Source of the DNA: Gammaproteobacteria bacterium Ga0077536 | GTDB taxonomy: Bacteria; Pseudomonadota; Gammaproteobacteria; Ga0077536 | DNA: 64,000 nucleotides | NCBI GenBank assembly: GCA_001464935.1 | Contig: LNEL01000033.1 | Coordinates: forward strand, 1-64,000 | Reading direction: 5' to 3' | Shown here: positions 9,036 to 16,446 of the stretch, one piece after another | How positions within the stretch are numbered: the stretch's first letter is position 1 | Layout of the letters: each line of letters begins with the position of its first letter | Translations under genes and position numbers: made by a program | Notes under the pieces: model-generated | Seen by the model: the letters and a program-made list of their open reading frames with translations, nothing else | Databases searched by the model: none | What the model was told of the DNA's origin: nothing

Positions 9036-10283
9036 ATGTCGTCCACAGCCCCGTCCCCGCCCCTGCACACGGCGCCGTTCTGGCCGCTCGTGATCGCGGC
9101 GGCCGCCATCCTGGTTCTGACGATGGGCGCCCGCCAGTCGCTCGGCCTGTTCATCGCACCGCTGAACGCCGCCACCGGGCTCGGCATCGCGAGCATCAGT
9201 CTGGCCTTCGCCGTGTCGCAGTTCGTGTGGGGCGCTGCCCAGCCGATTTACGGCGCGCTCGCCGAACGCTGGGGCACGCGCCAGGTCATCACCGTCGGCG
9301 CCGTGCTGACGACGCTCGGCACGGCCGCCGCGCCGTTCGCCAGTTCGACCGGCGGGCTGGTCTTCTGGATTGGCATCGTCGCGGCGGCCGGCGCGGCGGG
9401 CGGCAGCTTCGCGATTCTGATTGGCGGCATCGCGCGCCATCTGCCGGAACAGCGTCGCGCATTCGCGACCGGCTTCATCAATGCGGGATCCTCGTTCGGA
9501 CAGTTCGTGTTCGCGCCGCTCGCGCAGGGGCTGATCGGCGCGTTCGGCTGGGTCAGCGCGCTGCTGGCGCTCGCGGCGTCGGCGCTGCTGACGATTCCGC
9601 TCGCGTGGTACCTGACCACGCATACCGCCGTCGCGGCGGCCGCCGCGGGCGCGCACGCAGCGGCCATCGAGGCACCGGCGCTCGGCGCGCAGCTGCGCCG
9701 CGCCTGCCGCGAACGCAGTTACCTGATGCTGCATCTCGCCTTCTTCACCTGCGGCTTCCACATCGCCTTCCTCGTCACCCATCTGCCGGGCGAAGTCGCA
9801 CTGTGCGGTCTGGCGCCGACGGTGTCGGCCTCGGCGCTCGCGCTGATCGGCCTGTTCAACATCGCCGGCAGCCTGTCGGCAGGCGCCCTGTCGCAGCGCT
9901 ACCGGATGAAGGATGTCTTGATGGCGATGTACGGCGCGCGGGCGCTGATCATCGCCGTCTACCTGCTCGCGCCGAAGACCGCGCTGACTTTCTACGTGTT
10001 CGCCGCGGCGCTAGGCTTCACCTACCTCGCGACCGTGCCGCCAACGGCCGGCCTCGTCGGCAAGATTTTCGGCCCCCGCCATCTCGCGACGCTGTTCGGG
10101 CTCACGCTCGTCACGCACCAGGTAGGCGGCTTCTTCGGGGCCTGGCTCGGTGGTGTGACGATCAGCCGCTACGGCGATTACACGTGGATGTGGTATGCCG
10201 ACATTGCGCTCGCGCTGTTCGCGGTAGTCTGTCACCTGCCGATCCGCGAAACGCGCCCGCTGGCGCGATCGGTCACCGCCTGA
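9036..10283 (+). CDS. MFS transporter
   Basis: A 415-aa major facilitator protein with about 12 predicted transmembrane helices split by a loop near residues 205-220. The first half carries the A-motif-like loop ALAERWGTRQVI between helices 2 and 3. The start ATG 9036 leads directly into a short polar N-terminus and the first helix (FWPLVIAAAAILVLTMGAR). The acyl-CoA dehydrogenase gene follows after 47 bases on the same strand, with LLM, rhodanese and small membrane protein genes beyond it. That order suggests a catabolic transcription unit in which this carrier imports the substrate or exports a product. The substrate cannot be assigned. Confidence 0.85.
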   Translation: MSSTAPSPPLHTAPFWPLVIAAAAILVLTMGARQSLGLFIAPLNAATGLGIASISLAFAVSQFVWGAAQPIYGALAERWGTRQVITVGAVLTTLGTAAAPFASSTGGLVFWIGIVAAAGAAGGSFAILIGGIARHLPEQRRAFATGFINAGSSFGQFVFAPLAQGLIGAFGWVSALLALAASALLTIPLAWYLTTHTAVAAAAAGAHAAAIEAPALGAQLRRACRERSYLMLHLAFFTCGFHIAFLVTHLPGEVALCGLAPTVSASALALIGLFNIAGSLSAGALSQRYRMKDVLMAMYGARALIIAVYLLAPKTALTFYVFAAALGFTYLATVPPTAGLVGKIFGPRHLATLFGLTLVTHQVGGFFGAWLGGVTISRYGDYTWMWYADIALALFAVVCHLPIRETRPLARSVTA

Positions 10284-10330
10284 TCCGAACCTACAGCCGG
10301 CGCGCCGGTGCGCGCCCCGAGGAGAGCGAA

Positions 10331-11497
10331 GTGGATTTCACCTGGACCTCCGAACAGCAGCAGATCAGGGACAATGTGCTGAAGCTCTGCGCGCGTTTCG
10401 ACGATCAGTACTGGCTGCAACGCGATGCGGACGGCGAGTTTCCCGAAGACTTCTGTCGCGCGCTGGCCGACGCCGGCTGGGTCGGCGTCGCCGTGCCCGA
10501 AGCGTATGGCGGCAGCGGCCTCGGTACCACCGAAGCGGCGATCGTCGTGCAGGCGATCTCGGAATCCGGCGCCGCGAACAGCGGCGTGTCGGCGGTCGCG
10601 ATCGGCCTGTTCGGGCTCAAGCCGCTGCTCGCCTATGGTTCCGAGGAACAGAAACGCGACTGGTTGCCCAGGATCGTGCAGCGTCAGGACATTGCGTGCT
10701 TCGGCGTCACCGAGCCGAACACGGGGCATGACACCACGCGGCTGAAGACGCGCGCCGAGCGCCGCGGCGATCACTACTACGTGTCCGGCGAGAAAGTCTG
10801 GATTTCGACCGCCCAGGTCGCGAACAAGATCATGCTGATTGCGCGCACCACGCCGATCGAAGAAACGAAGCGCCCCATCGACGGCCTGTCGCTGTTCTAT
10901 ACCGATCTCGATCGCCGCTATGCCGACATCCGGAAAATCGACAAGATGGGCCGCGCCTGCGTCGATTCGAACCAGATCTTCTTCGACGGCATGCCGGTCC
11001 CCGTCGCGCACCGGATCGGCGAGGAGGGCAAAGGCTTCCGCTACCTGCTGCAGGGCCTGAACGCCGAGCGCATCCTGATTGCCGCCGGACTCATCGGACT
11101 CGGGCGCGCGGCCCTGAAGCGCGCCACGGCCTATGCGAAGGAGCGCGTGGTGTTCGGGCGTCCGATCGGCCAGAACCAGGCCATCCAGCACCCGCTGGCG
11201 GCGGGCTGGGCGAAGCTGGAGGCCGCGAACCTGCTCGCGTTCAAGGCCGCCGCGATGTTCGATCAGGATCTCGAATGTGGCGCGGAGGCGAACGCGGCGA
11301 AGTATCTCGCCGCGGAAGCGGCGTTCGAAGTCTGCACCAACGCGGTGATGACGCACGGCGGCATGGGGTATGCGAAGGAGTATCACGTGGAGCGCTACCT
11401 GCGCGAAGTGATGATCCATCGCATCGCGCCGATCAGCCCGCCCCTGATCCTGAGCTACCTAGCCGAACGCGTGCTGGGTTTGCCGAAATCCTATTGA
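10331..11497 (+). CDS. Acyl-CoA dehydrogenase family protein
   Basis: A 388-aa FAD enzyme of the acyl-CoA dehydrogenase fold, which oxidises acyl-CoA to enoyl-CoA. The N-terminal helical domain begins VDFTWTSEQQQIRDNV. The middle beta domain shows CFGVTEPNTGHDTTRLKT, the FAD and substrate-binding signature (usual form TEPxAGSD, here TEPNTGHD), and the C-terminal domain has ERVVFGRPIGQNQAIQHPLA and MTHGGMGYAKEYHVERYLRE. GTG 10331 is the chosen start: it follows GAGGAGAG closely, and the frame upstream only shadows the MFS gene. The position usually holding the catalytic glutamate falls near the GYAKEYHVER segment. It is followed after 10 bases by an LLM gene, so co-transcription is likely. The acyl chain it prefers is unknown. 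Confidence 0.92.
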   Translation: MDFTWTSEQQQIRDNVLKLCARFDDQYWLQRDADGEFPEDFCRALADAGWVGVAVPEAYGGSGLGTTEAAIVVQAISESGAANSGVSAVAIGLFGLKPLLAYGSEEQKRDWLPRIVQRQDIACFGVTEPNTGHDTTRLKTRAERRGDHYYVSGEKVWISTAQVANKIMLIARTTPIEETKRPIDGLSLFYTDLDRRYADIRKIDKMGRACVDSNQIFFDGMPVPVAHRIGEEGKGFRYLLQGLNAERILIAAGLIGLGRAALKRATAYAKERVVFGRPIGQNQAIQHPLAAGWAKLEAANLLAFKAAAMFDQDLECGAEANAAKYLAAEAAFEVCTNAVMTHGGMGYAKEYHVERYLREVMIHRIAPISPPLILSYLAERVLGLPKSY

Positions 11498-11507
11498 GGA
11501 GGATGTG

Positions 11508-12566
11508 ATGCGATTCGGACTTGGACTGGCCAATGCCGCGGACAGCTGGCGCACGGCGCAGCGCGCGGAGGAACTCGGCTTCGACACCGTGTGGTTCGAG
11601 GACAGCCAGATGGTCGCGGCCGATCCCTTCGTGGTGATGGCGGCCGCCGCGATGCACACGAGGCATATTCGCCTCGGCACCGGCGTGTGCATTCCGACCA
11701 ACCGCATTCCGCCGGTGACGGCGAACATGCTCGCGACGCTGAACTCGCTGGCGCCCGGCCGCATCGACTGGGGGGTGGGCACCGGCTTTTCGGCGCGGCG
11801 CGCGATGGGGCTGCCGGCGATCTCGGTCGCGATGCTCGGCCGTCATCTGCGCGCCGTGCGTGGCCTGCTCGAGCGCGAGGTCGTCGAATGGACCTTCGAT
11901 GGACAGACCCGCAAGATCAGGTTCCTGAATCCGGATCTGGAACTGTTCAACACCACCGATCCGATTCCGTTTCACGTCGCCGCCATGGGGCCGCGCACGC
12001 GCGCGCTGACCGCCGACACGGCCAGCCACTGGATCGCCGTGTACATGAATCCGGAACAGGCGGCGGCCGAACTGGCGGAGATGGACGCCGCCTATCGCGA
12101 GGCGGGCGAGGACCCGGCGGCCTTTCGCAAGACCGCCTACACCTTCGGCGCAGTGCTGCACGAGGGCGACACCTTCGACTCTGCGCGCATTCGTCGTCAG
12201 GCGGGCCCGGTCGCGGCGATGGTGCTGCACAACATCATGGAAACGCAGTACGGCGACCTGGGGACCGGCGGCCTCGGCGACGAGGCGCTGGTCGAGGCCT
12301 ATCGCCAGATCTACGACGCCTACGAGCCGGCCGATGCGCGTTACCTCAGCCTGCATCGCGGACACGCGCTGTTCCTGAAGCCCGAAGAGGAAGCCTTCGT
12401 CACCGGCGACTTCATCCGCCAGTGCTCCTTCACCGGCACGGCGCGCGAGCTGGCCGATCAGGTGAAGGCGATACGCGATGCGGGCTATACGGATGTATCC
12501 TTCGTGGTGCTGCCGCAGTACCCGGAGATGGTCGAGGACTGGGCGCGGGTCAGGGAGCTGGTCTGA
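11508..12566 (+). CDS. LLM-class (luciferase-like) flavin-dependent oxidoreductase
   Basis: A 352-aa TIM-barrel enzyme of the bacterial luciferase-like superfamily, using FMN or F420. Recognisable segments are the N-terminal strand MRFGLGLANA, the AEELGFDTVWFEDSQ helix-strand, IRLGTGVCIPTNR, GRIDWGVGTGFSARRAMG, and the C-terminal FTGTARELADQVKAIRDAGY. ATG 11508 is preferred over GTG 11505 because it is well spaced from GAGGAGG at 11496-11502. It lies 10 bases after the acyl-CoA dehydrogenase. Such pairs occur in alkane, terpene and steroid side-chain breakdown, but the substrate is not readable here. It is not closely similar to the other three LLM proteins in the window. Confidence 0.88.
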   Translation: MRFGLGLANAADSWRTAQRAEELGFDTVWFEDSQMVAADPFVVMAAAAMHTRHIRLGTGVCIPTNRIPPVTANMLATLNSLAPGRIDWGVGTGFSARRAMGLPAISVAMLGRHLRAVRGLLEREVVEWTFDGQTRKIRFLNPDLELFNTTDPIPFHVAAMGPRTRALTADTASHWIAVYMNPEQAAAELAEMDAAYREAGEDPAAFRKTAYTFGAVLHEGDTFDSARIRRQAGPVAAMVLHNIMETQYGDLGTGGLGDEALVEAYRQIYDAYEPADARYLSLHRGHALFLKPEEEAFVTGDFIRQCSFTGTARELADQVKAIRDAGYTDVSFVVLPQYPEMVEDWARVRELV

Positions 12567-12654
12567 GCACCGGCAAGGTGCCCGGCGCTGTCCGCCGGCC
12601 TGACCGCCCGCTGCGCGTCAGGCCCGCAGTCGAATGAACACAAGGAGCAATGCA

Positions 12655-13086
12655 ATGCCACTGGCTATCAAGAAAAGCGTCAAGGACATGTTCGCCGAGG
12701 CCAACGCGGCGATCGAAACCCTGAACGTCGACCAGGCGAAGGCCCTGCTCGGCACGCCGGGCGTGACCTTCATCGACCTGCGCGATCCGCGCGAGATCTG
12801 GCGCGACGGCGGCGTGCCCGGCGCGATCAACGTCACGCGCGGCATGCTCGAGTTCTGGATCGATCCGGGCAGCCCGTATCACAAGGACTTCTTCGCCAAC
12901 GGCGACCGCTTCGTGTTCTTCTGTGCCGGTGGCATCCGCTCCGCGCTCGCGACGAAAACGGCGCAGGACATGGGGCTCACGCCCGTCTGTCACATCGAAG
13001 GGGGCTTCGGCGCGTGGAAGAAGGCCGGCGCGCCGGTCGAGACGGTCGAGCCGAAGCTGGCGGGCGAGGGTGGCAAGAAGGGCTGA
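12655..13086 (+). CDS. Rhodanese-like domain protein
   Basis: A 143-aa single-domain rhodanese. The CH2A-like element VTFIDLRDPREIWRDGG is followed by GVPGAINVTRG, and the active-site loop is FFCAGGIRSALATKTAQDMG, with the catalytic cysteine in CAGGIRS. The start at 12655 is preferred because AAGGAG lies about 7 bases upstream; an ATG five bases earlier is out of frame. An N-terminal helix of about 35 residues precedes the domain. The gene is 88 bases after the LLM gene. A thiosulfate or persulfide sulfurtransferase role is the family expectation; the physiological acceptor is unknown. Confidence 0.88.
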   Translation: MPLAIKKSVKDMFAEANAAIETLNVDQAKALLGTPGVTFIDLRDPREIWRDGGVPGAINVTRGMLEFWIDPGSPYHKDFFANGDRFVFFCAGGIRSALATKTAQDMGLTPVCHIEGGFGAWKKAGAPVETVEPKLAGEGGKKG

Positions 13087-13125
13087 TGTGGACAGCGGAC
13101 GGCGCGGCGCCGGGGTCAGCGACTG

Positions 13126-13464
13126 ATGGCCGCCTGGTTCGTCCCGGCGCTGAAGGCGGTGTTGCCGCACATCGGCACGATCATCGCGGCCGCGCAGCCG
13201 CATTTCACGAAGAAGCCCGCCGATCCCGCACGGCAGGGTGCCCTGGTCGAAGAGCAGATCGCCGAGCTGCAGCGCGCCGCGGCCCACAACGCCGCCCACA
13301 TCCGCGAACTCGCCGAGCAGCTGCAGACTGCGCTCGCGGCGCTCGAACAGGCGGCGCTCGACGCCGACGCGCGCCAGCGGCGGCTGCAGTGGCTGGCCGG
13401 GGCGGCGCTGGTCCTCGCGTTGCTGGCCGGTCTCGGCATGCTGGCGCTGTGGTCGCGGCTCTGA
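13126..13464 (+). CDS. Small C-terminally anchored coiled-coil protein
   Basis: A 112-aa protein with no recognised family. Residues 1-25 are moderately hydrophobic (AAWFVPALKAVLPHIGTIIAAA). Residues 40-88 form a strong heptad-like helix rich in Ala, Glu and Gln (EEQIAELQRAAAHNAAHIRE onward). The C-terminus is one hydrophobic helix (WLAGAALVLALLAGLGMLAL) ending WSRL. This looks like a tail-anchored coiled coil facing the cytoplasm. It starts 39 bases after the rhodanese gene, probably in the same unit, and ends 36 bases before the convergent MaoC gene. Confidence 0.65.
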   Translation: MAAWFVPALKAVLPHIGTIIAAAQPHFTKKPADPARQGALVEEQIAELQRAAAHNAAHIRELAEQLQTALAALEQAALDADARQRRLQWLAGAALVLALLAGLGMLALWSRL

Positions 13465-13500
13465 GCCCGCGGGCTCGACACCGCGTCCGCAGGCCGGCGC

Positions 13501-13968
13501 TCAGGCCCTGATCATCCGCGACGGCGTGTACACCATCACCCCTTCGCCGCGCTGATTGCGCACCTCGTTGCGCGTGGTCACCACGCCGCGATCGCCGCGC
13601 GAGGTCATGCGCGCCGCCGTCACCTCGACCCAGACTTCGAGCGTGTCGCCGACGTAGACCGGCCCCTTCGTCTCGAGATTGCAGCCGAGGAAGGCGAGGC
13701 CGACGCCGGACAGTGCGCCGCTCGAAATCACGAGCCCTTCAGCCAGCGAGAATGTCAGGGCGCCGGGAATGAGGCGGCCTTCGAAGCCCAGTTCGCGCGC
13801 GGCTTCAGCGTCGAGGAACAGGGTTTCGTTGAAGCCGCAGGTCGTCACGAAATTCAGCAGATCATATTCACTGACCGTACGGCGCTGCGTGCGCCAGCGC
13901 GAGCCGACGGGCTGCTTGTGGAAAGTGAGGGCGTGGTTGAATTCTTCAGGGCGTTCGGCAGTGCTCAC
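13501..13968 (-). CDS. MaoC-like hotdog-fold (enoyl-CoA hydratase type) protein
   Basis: A 155-aa hotdog protein of the MaoC dehydratase type. It shows VGSRWRTQRRTVSEYDLLNFV and GRLIPGALTFSLAEGLV, the latter matching the family stretch that follows the hydratase motif. In classic R-hydratases the motif carries an Asp and a His (DxNPxH). Here the corresponding part reads TCGFNETLFLDAEAA, with no clear histidine, so activity may be altered. The start is GTG 13968, as no ATG fits the domain start. It could act on CoA esters alongside the acyl-CoA dehydrogenase on the opposite strand. It converges with the small coiled-coil gene. Confidence 0.75.
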   Translation of the reverse strand: MSTAERPEEFNHALTFHKQPVGSRWRTQRRTVSEYDLLNFVTTCGFNETLFLDAEAARELGFEGRLIPGALTFSLAEGLVISSGALSGVGLAFLGCNLETKGPVYVGDTLEVWVEVTAARMTSRGDRGVVTTRNEVRNQRGEGVMVYTPSRMIRA

Positions 13969-14099
13969 GGGGCGGTCTCTCGCGGCGATGATTGAACGCG
14001 GGAGCGTAACCCAGGCCCGATATCGTCTCCACCGTTCCTTTATCAGAAGCTCAATCCGGAATCTTCATCGACGTCGGGCCCAGCGGCGACCGCGCCGCG

Positions 14100-14231
14100 T
14101 CAGCCCCGGGGGTGCGCACCGAAGAAATCGTAGTAGGTCACCGTGTCATGGGTGATTTCGAAGGCGGGCGCCGCGTGCGCGACAGCGCCCAGCAGGCCCG
14201 CGACCAGCAGTTGTCTGCGCAAGGATTTCAT
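14100..14231 (-). CDS. Possible 43-residue secreted mini-protein
   Basis: A short frame that reads MKSLRRQLLVAGLLGAVAHA and then about 23 residues ending in HPRG. It has a basic n-region, a hydrophobic h-region and an Ala-x-Ala-like cleavage zone, so the mature peptide would be only about 20 residues with several aromatics (VTYYDFFG). An in-frame ATG also exists at 14249. The ribosome-binding site is weak (AGGCGGA). It could be a genuine small secreted protein or the 5' remnant of a longer exported gene; no continuation is recognisable in the other frames. Confidence 0.35.
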   Translation of the reverse strand: MKSLRRQLLVAGLLGAVAHAAPAFEITHDTVTYYDFFGAHPRG

Positions 14232-14423
14232 CGAATTCCGCCTGTTCATCGGCACACCCCTGATCGTTCTTGTTGCTTATCGAGGCAAGCTAACTGCATG
14301 CGCATGCACCGGACAGCCGTGGGCCGATCCCGACAACGGAACATCGGCACTTCTACTCGAAAATCTGGCCGTGAGCCGCGCGACAGCGGCGGCGTCATCC
14401 ACACGCGAAGAGGATATTGCCCG

Positions 14424-14918
14424 CTACCAGCGTTCGACGAGGATCAGGAAACCCGGAATCCAGCACGTCAGCACGCCGATGCCGATCGTCGCGAAGGGCA
14501 GCACCTTGCCGAAATTGAAGCCCCGGACCAGCGTGAAGAAGTACATCAGCCACAGCGAACCCCAGATCAGCCAGAACGCACCGAAGCGCGGGTCCGGACC
14601 CTTGAAGGCGAGCAGCGCGCAGGGCACGGTCGTGATCGCGATGAAGAGGCAAAACCAGCCGAAGCCGCGCATGTCGAGTTCGAGCCAGGTGCAGATCGCA
14701 GCGTAGAGGTAGTTGAACGTGAAGAGCATCACGCAGGCGACCGGGAAATAGTCCGCCGGGACATCGGCCCGCACGAGCATCACGATGCCGATCAGCAGCG
14801 TGAGACAGCCCGTCATGAAGTTGAGGACAGCGCTCGCGCGCTGCTCGATGAGACCGAGACCGCCGACGCCGTTGATCAATAGCACGCCGCCTACGAACAG
14901 CAGGATGATACCCAGCAT
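14424..14918 (-). CDS. AmiS/UreI family urea/amide channel
   Basis: A 164-aa protein with six or so hydrophobic helices, beginning MLGIILLFVGGVLLINGV. Family features include YLYAAICTWLELDMRGFGWFC and WLIWGSLWLMYF. AmiS and UreI proteins form proton-gated or constitutive channels for urea and short amides in the inner membrane. ATG 14918 is chosen for its GGGAG box 5 bases upstream and because the first helix begins there; an ATG at 14954 would add 12 residues. No amidase, urease or nitrilase gene lies in the window, so the channel is an orphan. A hairpin lies just upstream of the gene. Confidence 0.85.
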   Translation of the reverse strand: MLGIILLFVGGVLLINGVGGLGLIEQRASAVLNFMTGCLTLLIGIVMLVRADVPADYFPVACVMLFTFNYLYAAICTWLELDMRGFGWFCLFIAITTVPCALLAFKGPDPRFGAFWLIWGSLWLMYFFTLVRGFNFGKVLPFATIGIGVLTCWIPGFLILVERW

Positions 14919-14953
14919 GACCACTCCCGTTTCCGGCGTTTGAATATTGTTCA

Positions 14954-14980
14954 TCCGGGCGCGTCGCCGTCGCGCCCGGA
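14954..14980 (-). promoter_or_regulatory. GC-rich hairpin in the leader of the AmiS/UreI gene
   Basis: TCCGGGCGCG (14954-14963) pairs perfectly with CGCGCCCGGA (14971-14980) around a 7-base loop. It begins 36 bases before the ATG at 14918. It may be an upstream terminator or a leader structure; no oligo-U tail is present. Confidence 0.4.
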
Positions 14981-15113
14981 CGTGCAGCCGCTGCGGAAGC
15001 GACTGTCCGACGATGCTAAGGCCCCGGCTGCGACAGCGCCAGACGGAGCGCACTGCACCATGCGTCTTTATGGAAGGCTTGTGGAGGAAGTGGCCAGCCC
15101 GGTGCTGGCATGG

Positions 15114-15138
15114 CCCGCGCGCGAGTGCGCCGCGCGGG
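15114..15138 (-). terminator. Stem-loop directly after the VOC gene
   Basis: CCCGCGCG and CGCGCGGG form an 8-base stem with a 9-base loop immediately beyond the stop codon of the VOC gene. It lacks a U tract, so it is a probable but weak terminator. Confidence 0.4.
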
Positions 15139-15504
15139 TCAGTCGGCGTCGTCGAGCAGTCGCGCGAAACTGAGTTCGTGTCCGTCCATGTCCGTCAGAT
15201 GAAAGTAGCGTTCGCCCCATGGCGCATCGCGCGGCGGCGCTTCGGGCGTGTAGCCGCCCGCGAGCGCACGCGCATGCATCTCGTCGACGTTCTCGACATG
15301 GAAGATCACGCGGCCCCACCAGGCCCAGTGGCGATCCGGACCGACGAGGATCAGGTTCAGATGCTGATCGTTGAATCGGAACGAGGTGAACGTGGCATCC
15401 GCGCCGCCGTAGCGCAGGCGGAAGCCGAGCGTGAGATAGAAGTGCACGGCACGGGCCATGTCGTGCGTGGCGAGCGTCAGGGCATTGATACTCTGGATGG
15501 GCAT
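15139..15504 (-). CDS. VOC family (glyoxalase/bleomycin-resistance fold) protein
   Basis: A 121-aa single VOC module pair. It starts INALTLATHDMARAVHFYLT, the usual first beta-alpha unit with a histidine metal ligand, continues with HLNLILVG and WGRVIFHVENVDEMHARALA, and ends RYFHLTDMDGHELSFARLL, where the conserved glutamate ligand lies. Members are metal-dependent lyases, isomerases, dioxygenases or binding proteins, so the activity cannot be fixed. The gene starts 13 bases after the esterase on the same strand, so the two form an operon. Confidence 0.85.
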   Translation of the reverse strand: MPIQSINALTLATHDMARAVHFYLTLGFRLRYGGADATFTSFRFNDQHLNLILVGPDRHWAWWGRVIFHVENVDEMHARALAGGYTPEAPPRDAPWGERYFHLTDMDGHELSFARLLDDAD

Positions 15505-15517
15505 GGTCGGTCTCCGC

Positions 15518-16180
15518 TCAGGCGCCGAGTCGTGCCGCCAGCCAGCGGCCGATGTCGGCGATCTGCTCGGGGCAGACGGCGTGTTCCATCGGGTAGGTGC
15601 GATAGGTCGGGTCGAAGCCGAGTTCGCGCAGGCGATCGACGGTCATGCGGCCCATCAGTTCCGGCACCATCGGGTCGAACAGGCCGTGATGGACCTCGAT
15701 CGCCAGGCCCTGGCTTGCCGCATGGGGTGTGATGTCGCGGCCGGTCGCGAAATACGTCGACAACGCCAGCAGGCCGGCCAGGCGATGCGGGTAGGTCAGC
15801 GCGAGGTGCAGGCCCACGGCGCCCCCCTGCGAAAAGCCGGCGAGCACGATGCGCTCGGGCGCAATCCCGCGCTCGCGTTCGCGATCGATCAGCTGCGCGA
15901 CGCGCGCCGCGGACGTGGTCAGGCCCTCCCGATCGGCCCGCCGCTCCAGGTCCATGTCGAGAATGTCGTACCACGCGGGCATCGAGTAGCCGTTGTTGAG
16001 GGTGACGGGAATCGATGGCGCGTGCGGGAACACGAACCGCACGGCGAGATCGCGCGGCAGGCGCAGTTCGGGGACGATGGGTTCGAAATCGTGGCCGTCG
16101 GCGCCGAGTCCGTGCAGCCAGATCACGGCGGCGGTCGCGGTCTGTGCCGGTTCGATGTCGAGACTGGGCAAAAGCTTCAT
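15518..16180 (-). CDS. Carboxylesterase / acyl-protein-thioesterase-type hydrolase
   Basis: A 220-aa alpha/beta hydrolase of the phospholipase/carboxylesterase family (EstB type). It shows AVIWLHGLGADGHDFEPIVP with the oxyanion region, the nucleophile elbow GFSQGG, the acid in HHGLFDPMVP, and the histidine in YPMEHAVCPEQ. ATG 16180 follows AGGAGAGG, and the length matches the family, so the longer frame upstream is not used. No signal peptide is present, so it is cytosolic. It heads a two-gene operon with the VOC gene and is divergent from the chemoreceptor gene. Substrates would be short-chain esters. Confidence 0.9.
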   Translation of the reverse strand: MKLLPSLDIEPAQTATAAVIWLHGLGADGHDFEPIVPELRLPRDLAVRFVFPHAPSIPVTLNNGYSMPAWYDILDMDLERRADREGLTTSAARVAQLIDRERERGIAPERIVLAGFSQGGAVGLHLALTYPHRLAGLLALSTYFATGRDITPHAASQGLAIEVHHGLFDPMVPELMGRMTVDRLRELGFDPTYRTYPMEHAVCPEQIADIGRWLAARLGA

Positions 16181-16446
16181 CACCTCTCCTGACGGCGGAC
16201 GGGCCGCTGCTGGTCGCGCTGCTGCGCGTGTCTGTCGTGGGCCGAAGTCTAACAGGCCGGCGAAACCCGCCGCGAACGCGCATGCCCGCCGCGCGCAGTC
16301 CATGATCCCACCCTGGGCGGCGGCCCGGTGCGCACCAGAACAGGTCAAGTTATCGCGCCGCATGTCGCTACGACTTTCGCACGCTCTCCCCGGCCCGCAC
16401 CCGCGCGACCGGCCGGCGCTGCTCCAATGTACGGAAGGCTCAGGAC

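Noticed and set aside
9002..10330. N-terminal extension of the acyl-CoA dehydrogenase reading frame
   Set aside because: The frame is open through the MFS gene but encodes Arg-rich out-of-register sequence. The dehydrogenase fold begins at GTG 10331 behind a good ribosome-binding site.
11505..11507. GTG as the start of the first LLM gene
   Set aside because: The adjacent ATG at 11508 is better spaced from GAGGAGG and gives the normal family N-terminus.
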